From Massariosphaeria phaeospora (taxonomy: Eukaryota > Ascomycota > Dothideomycetes > Pleosporales), in contig JAADJZ010000041.1 in the NCBI GenBank assembly GCA_011032825.1, positions 62,001-126,000 of the forward strand: DNA of 64,000 nucleotides, in the 5' to 3' direction. The notes under the pieces are model-generated. The model worked only from the letters and a program-made list of their open reading frames with translations. It searched no databases and had not been told where the DNA came from. Position 1 is the first letter of the stretch. Each line of letters starts with the position of its first letter. The position numbers and the translations under genes were made by a program. Positions 61,954 through 64,000 of this stretch are shown here, piece by piece.

Positions 61954-63456
61954 TGGCCTGACAAGCGGACGGTAACGGAGATGCCTTGGTTCTTGTAAAA
62001 AGTATGCTTGCGCCAGGCAGCTTTGGGGTTGATAACGAGGTGGGTGTGTACTTAAACACTGGACTAATTTTGTAGCGAGCATCAAATTTGCCTATTTTGC
62101 CACGTCTCCTAGAAGTTACTGATTTCGGCAATCTTTGTACCAGTGTGGGCACCTCTAAGCTGCGGTAGAGTCTCTAATCATACGGTACCAGTGCTACCAG
62201 ACAAACGAGCGACAACTCCAAAGTAGCCACACTTGCCACCTTTTGTCAACCACTCGTCGGAGCTTACATAGACCTTGCTGATAGCTGTCGACAGGGCCTC
62301 GATAACGTGCGGCTACGTGAAGCTAAACAACTGCATCACAAAGATGCTAACGCTCGTGCACCTCACCTATAAAGCTACCTCAGCCTCTAAGTCGGTAATA
62401 GCGGCGTCCAGCCTTGAGGTTACCTTTCCTTCTAAGGCACTAACAGTCTTTGTATCGACGCTTAAGATCGCACCTGCATATAAGCCGTCTAACCTAGTCC
62501 TTATCTCCCACTCGCCTTTCTGTGTCGGTGTTGGTGTTTCTGGACCCTGGTTGAGTCCACCAGTTTTATGTATAGATAAGATAAACTCCTAGATATACGT
62601 CTAAAAGATGTAGTCGCGATGTGTCGCTCTCAGCGGCGGCCCGCGGGTATCGCTCTGTGCTAGGAATCGAATCTCAGCGGTGTCGCTCTAGGCGCAGGTG
62701 TGTGCGATCGCGGTGTTGCGATCGCGGTGTTGCTGGAAGTAGGACGCTGCTACAATAGCAATGGGTGCGATAGCGATGCGTGTAGTGGCGATGGGCGTAC
62801 ATGTGTGGCTTGTGTGCTGTGCGTACGTGTTTGTTGCTGATGTGGTACGTGTGCGCGTTGTGTATGAGCGGCGCAGCAGTCTTTGCTGTTGTCATTGTTG
62901 CTCTTGACTTTATCCTTTTTGACTTTCTTAGCGCTTGGCTTGCGAACAGCCGGCGTCTTCTTCTTGTGCTTATTGCTTAGAAGCGACGAGCTGCGGTTAT
63001 TTTCAATAGGGCGGATCATGGCACTCATGGGTCGAGGCCGCGGCGACGCGGGCGGTGACACGGTGGGCTATCGCGTCTCGTGTTCGTGCCCCGCATCGCC
63101 AGGGTCAGCACACCAACAAGGCCGGAGCCTGTCCGTGCGCACCAACACACCCTTGCTAAGCTGCTCAACTGCCCTAAGGAACGGAGAAGGTGGAGAATCT
63201 CTGTGCAGTCGTACACGCTCGCGAAGTAAGGTTGGTTAAGCCTCTATCTCACGAAGCTTGCTTGGTGTTTTTGTAGGCAGGGTGGGTGGTTGCGCTGTGC
63301 CAAGTGCCGACCCGCCGAACCCAGCATCGGAGTTTCGGCGAAATGGCGCACAGCCTCAACTCAACGCGTGGTCGACGCGTTGGAACACCTCACCACAACC
63401 TATACACAGAGCTACGTTGTCAAGAATTCAGGGTCACCTGCCGTCACATTGTCAAA
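61954..63456. other. RIP-marked remnant and repeats, no intact gene
   Basis: Minus-strand reading of about 62180-62560 gives a protein-like stretch (GAILSVDTKTVSALEGKVTS; ATGs replaced by TAG-containing codons), a decayed coding remnant of unknown family. A GCGATCGCGGTGTT unit is duplicated at 62704-62731, and words GTGTCGCTCTCAGCGG / GTGTCGCTCTAGGCG recur at 62616 and 62680. Confidence 0.4.
62704..62731 (+). repeat. Tandem duplication of a 14-bp unit
   Basis: GCGATCGCGGTGTT occurs twice back to back. Part of a slightly longer GTG/GCGATCG-rich low-complexity region. Confidence 0.8.
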
Positions 63457-64000
63457 ATGCTAACAAGAAAGAGAGCGCTTGTAGAAATCATTGCAAACGA
63501 TTCGCGAGAACCACAGCCGGCAAAAAGACCCAACCGCGACCACGAGAACGCATCGGTACCACCAGAATTCAGGGAGAGGAGCACTAAAGCCCCCTTCAGT
63601 AGCGGGCCAGCACATGTGAGTACACTAAAGTGTGTTCACAGTTGGAGTAGTTCTACAATATGCTGACTCTTATATACACAAGGAGGTGTCAACCCTACAG
63701 CTAAAGTATGTAACGTACCCTAAACCATCGTACAGCGAAGATCCGGAAGATATCGAAACAGGAGAGAAAATCCTAACGACCGCCGAAGAAGAGAAGCAGT
63801 ATGATGGCAAGCCTGCCGAGGAGTTTCCGGATTGGCCCTACGTAATCTCTGAAGCTACAGTCGAGCTTGTCACGAAGTATAGCCTCGAATCTACCAAGCG
63901 TAACCAGGATATTTTCAGCATGTATGTCTCGAACGACTTTACCGGGTATGGGATACAGGAGGTTGTAGAGAACCAGCTCACAGGAATCAACACGCTCATG
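63457..64000 (+). CDS. Hypothetical protein, truncated by the window end
   Basis: ATG at 63457 (context CAAAATGC). Exon 1 to 63615 encodes MLTRKRALVEIIANDSREPQ and continues to FSSGPAH. A 67-nt intron (63616-63682, donor GTGAGT, branch CTGACTC, acceptor AAG) joins in phase to exon 2 EVSTLQLKYVTYPKPSYSED with EDIETGEKILTTAEEEKQYD, then PDWPYVISEATVELVTKY and the window end. Acidic and helical, no domain visible in the first 160 residues. The gene continues beyond 64000, so family and length cannot be stated. Confidence 0.6.

Overview
The window looks like a filamentous ascomycete, probably a dothideomycete. Genes are compact with short GT-AG introns (about 45-75 nt), several families are fungal (pyridoxal-reductase-like AKR, P450s, HNH_2, F-box-like proteins), and the repeats carry repeat-induced point mutation (RIP): C-to-T changes that turn CAG, CAA and CGA into stops while the old reading frame stays readable. 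Species is inference only.

Layout. (1) 1-10.5 kb is AT-rich and RIP-degraded. It holds a Ty3/Gypsy chromovirus on the minus strand (gag, zinc knuckle, protease, RT, RNase H, integrase, chromodomain, one LTR with a TATA box), a separate decayed plus-strand ORF, and a complete but dead Tc1/mariner element (8080-9798) with TA target duplication. (2) 10.5-51 kb is GC-balanced and gene-bearing: a P450 remnant, an aldo-keto reductase, an HNH_2 nuclease-like protein, a helical protein, a pair of related small WNF/WDEQ proteins, two PD-(D/E)XK-like loci (one frameshifted, one 5'-decayed), a kinase-like protein, two coiled-coil proteins, an intact P450 with five exons, a CCCH zinc-finger gene with an internal stop, a secreted astacin-type metalloprotease, a secreted alpha/beta hydrolase, a ThuA-like protein, an F-box-like protein and several orphans, one with an intron straight after ATG. 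A short MITE family (about 153 bp) has five copies here. (3) 51.8-59.4 kb is a second RIP block: nested Fot1/Pogo-type transposons, 424-bp palindromic MITEs and a third family with about 10-bp target duplications, whose order of insertion can be read. (4) 59.6-64 kb returns to genes: an orphan, an intact three-exon F-box-like gene and a gene cut by the window end.

Together this resembles a two-speed accessory region: secreted hydrolase and protease genes, P450s and fast-decaying nuclease-like and orphan genes between two RIP-silenced transposon graveyards. I see no CRISPR array, rRNA or convincing tRNA, and no biosynthetic backbone enzyme (PKS, NRPS or terpene synthase).
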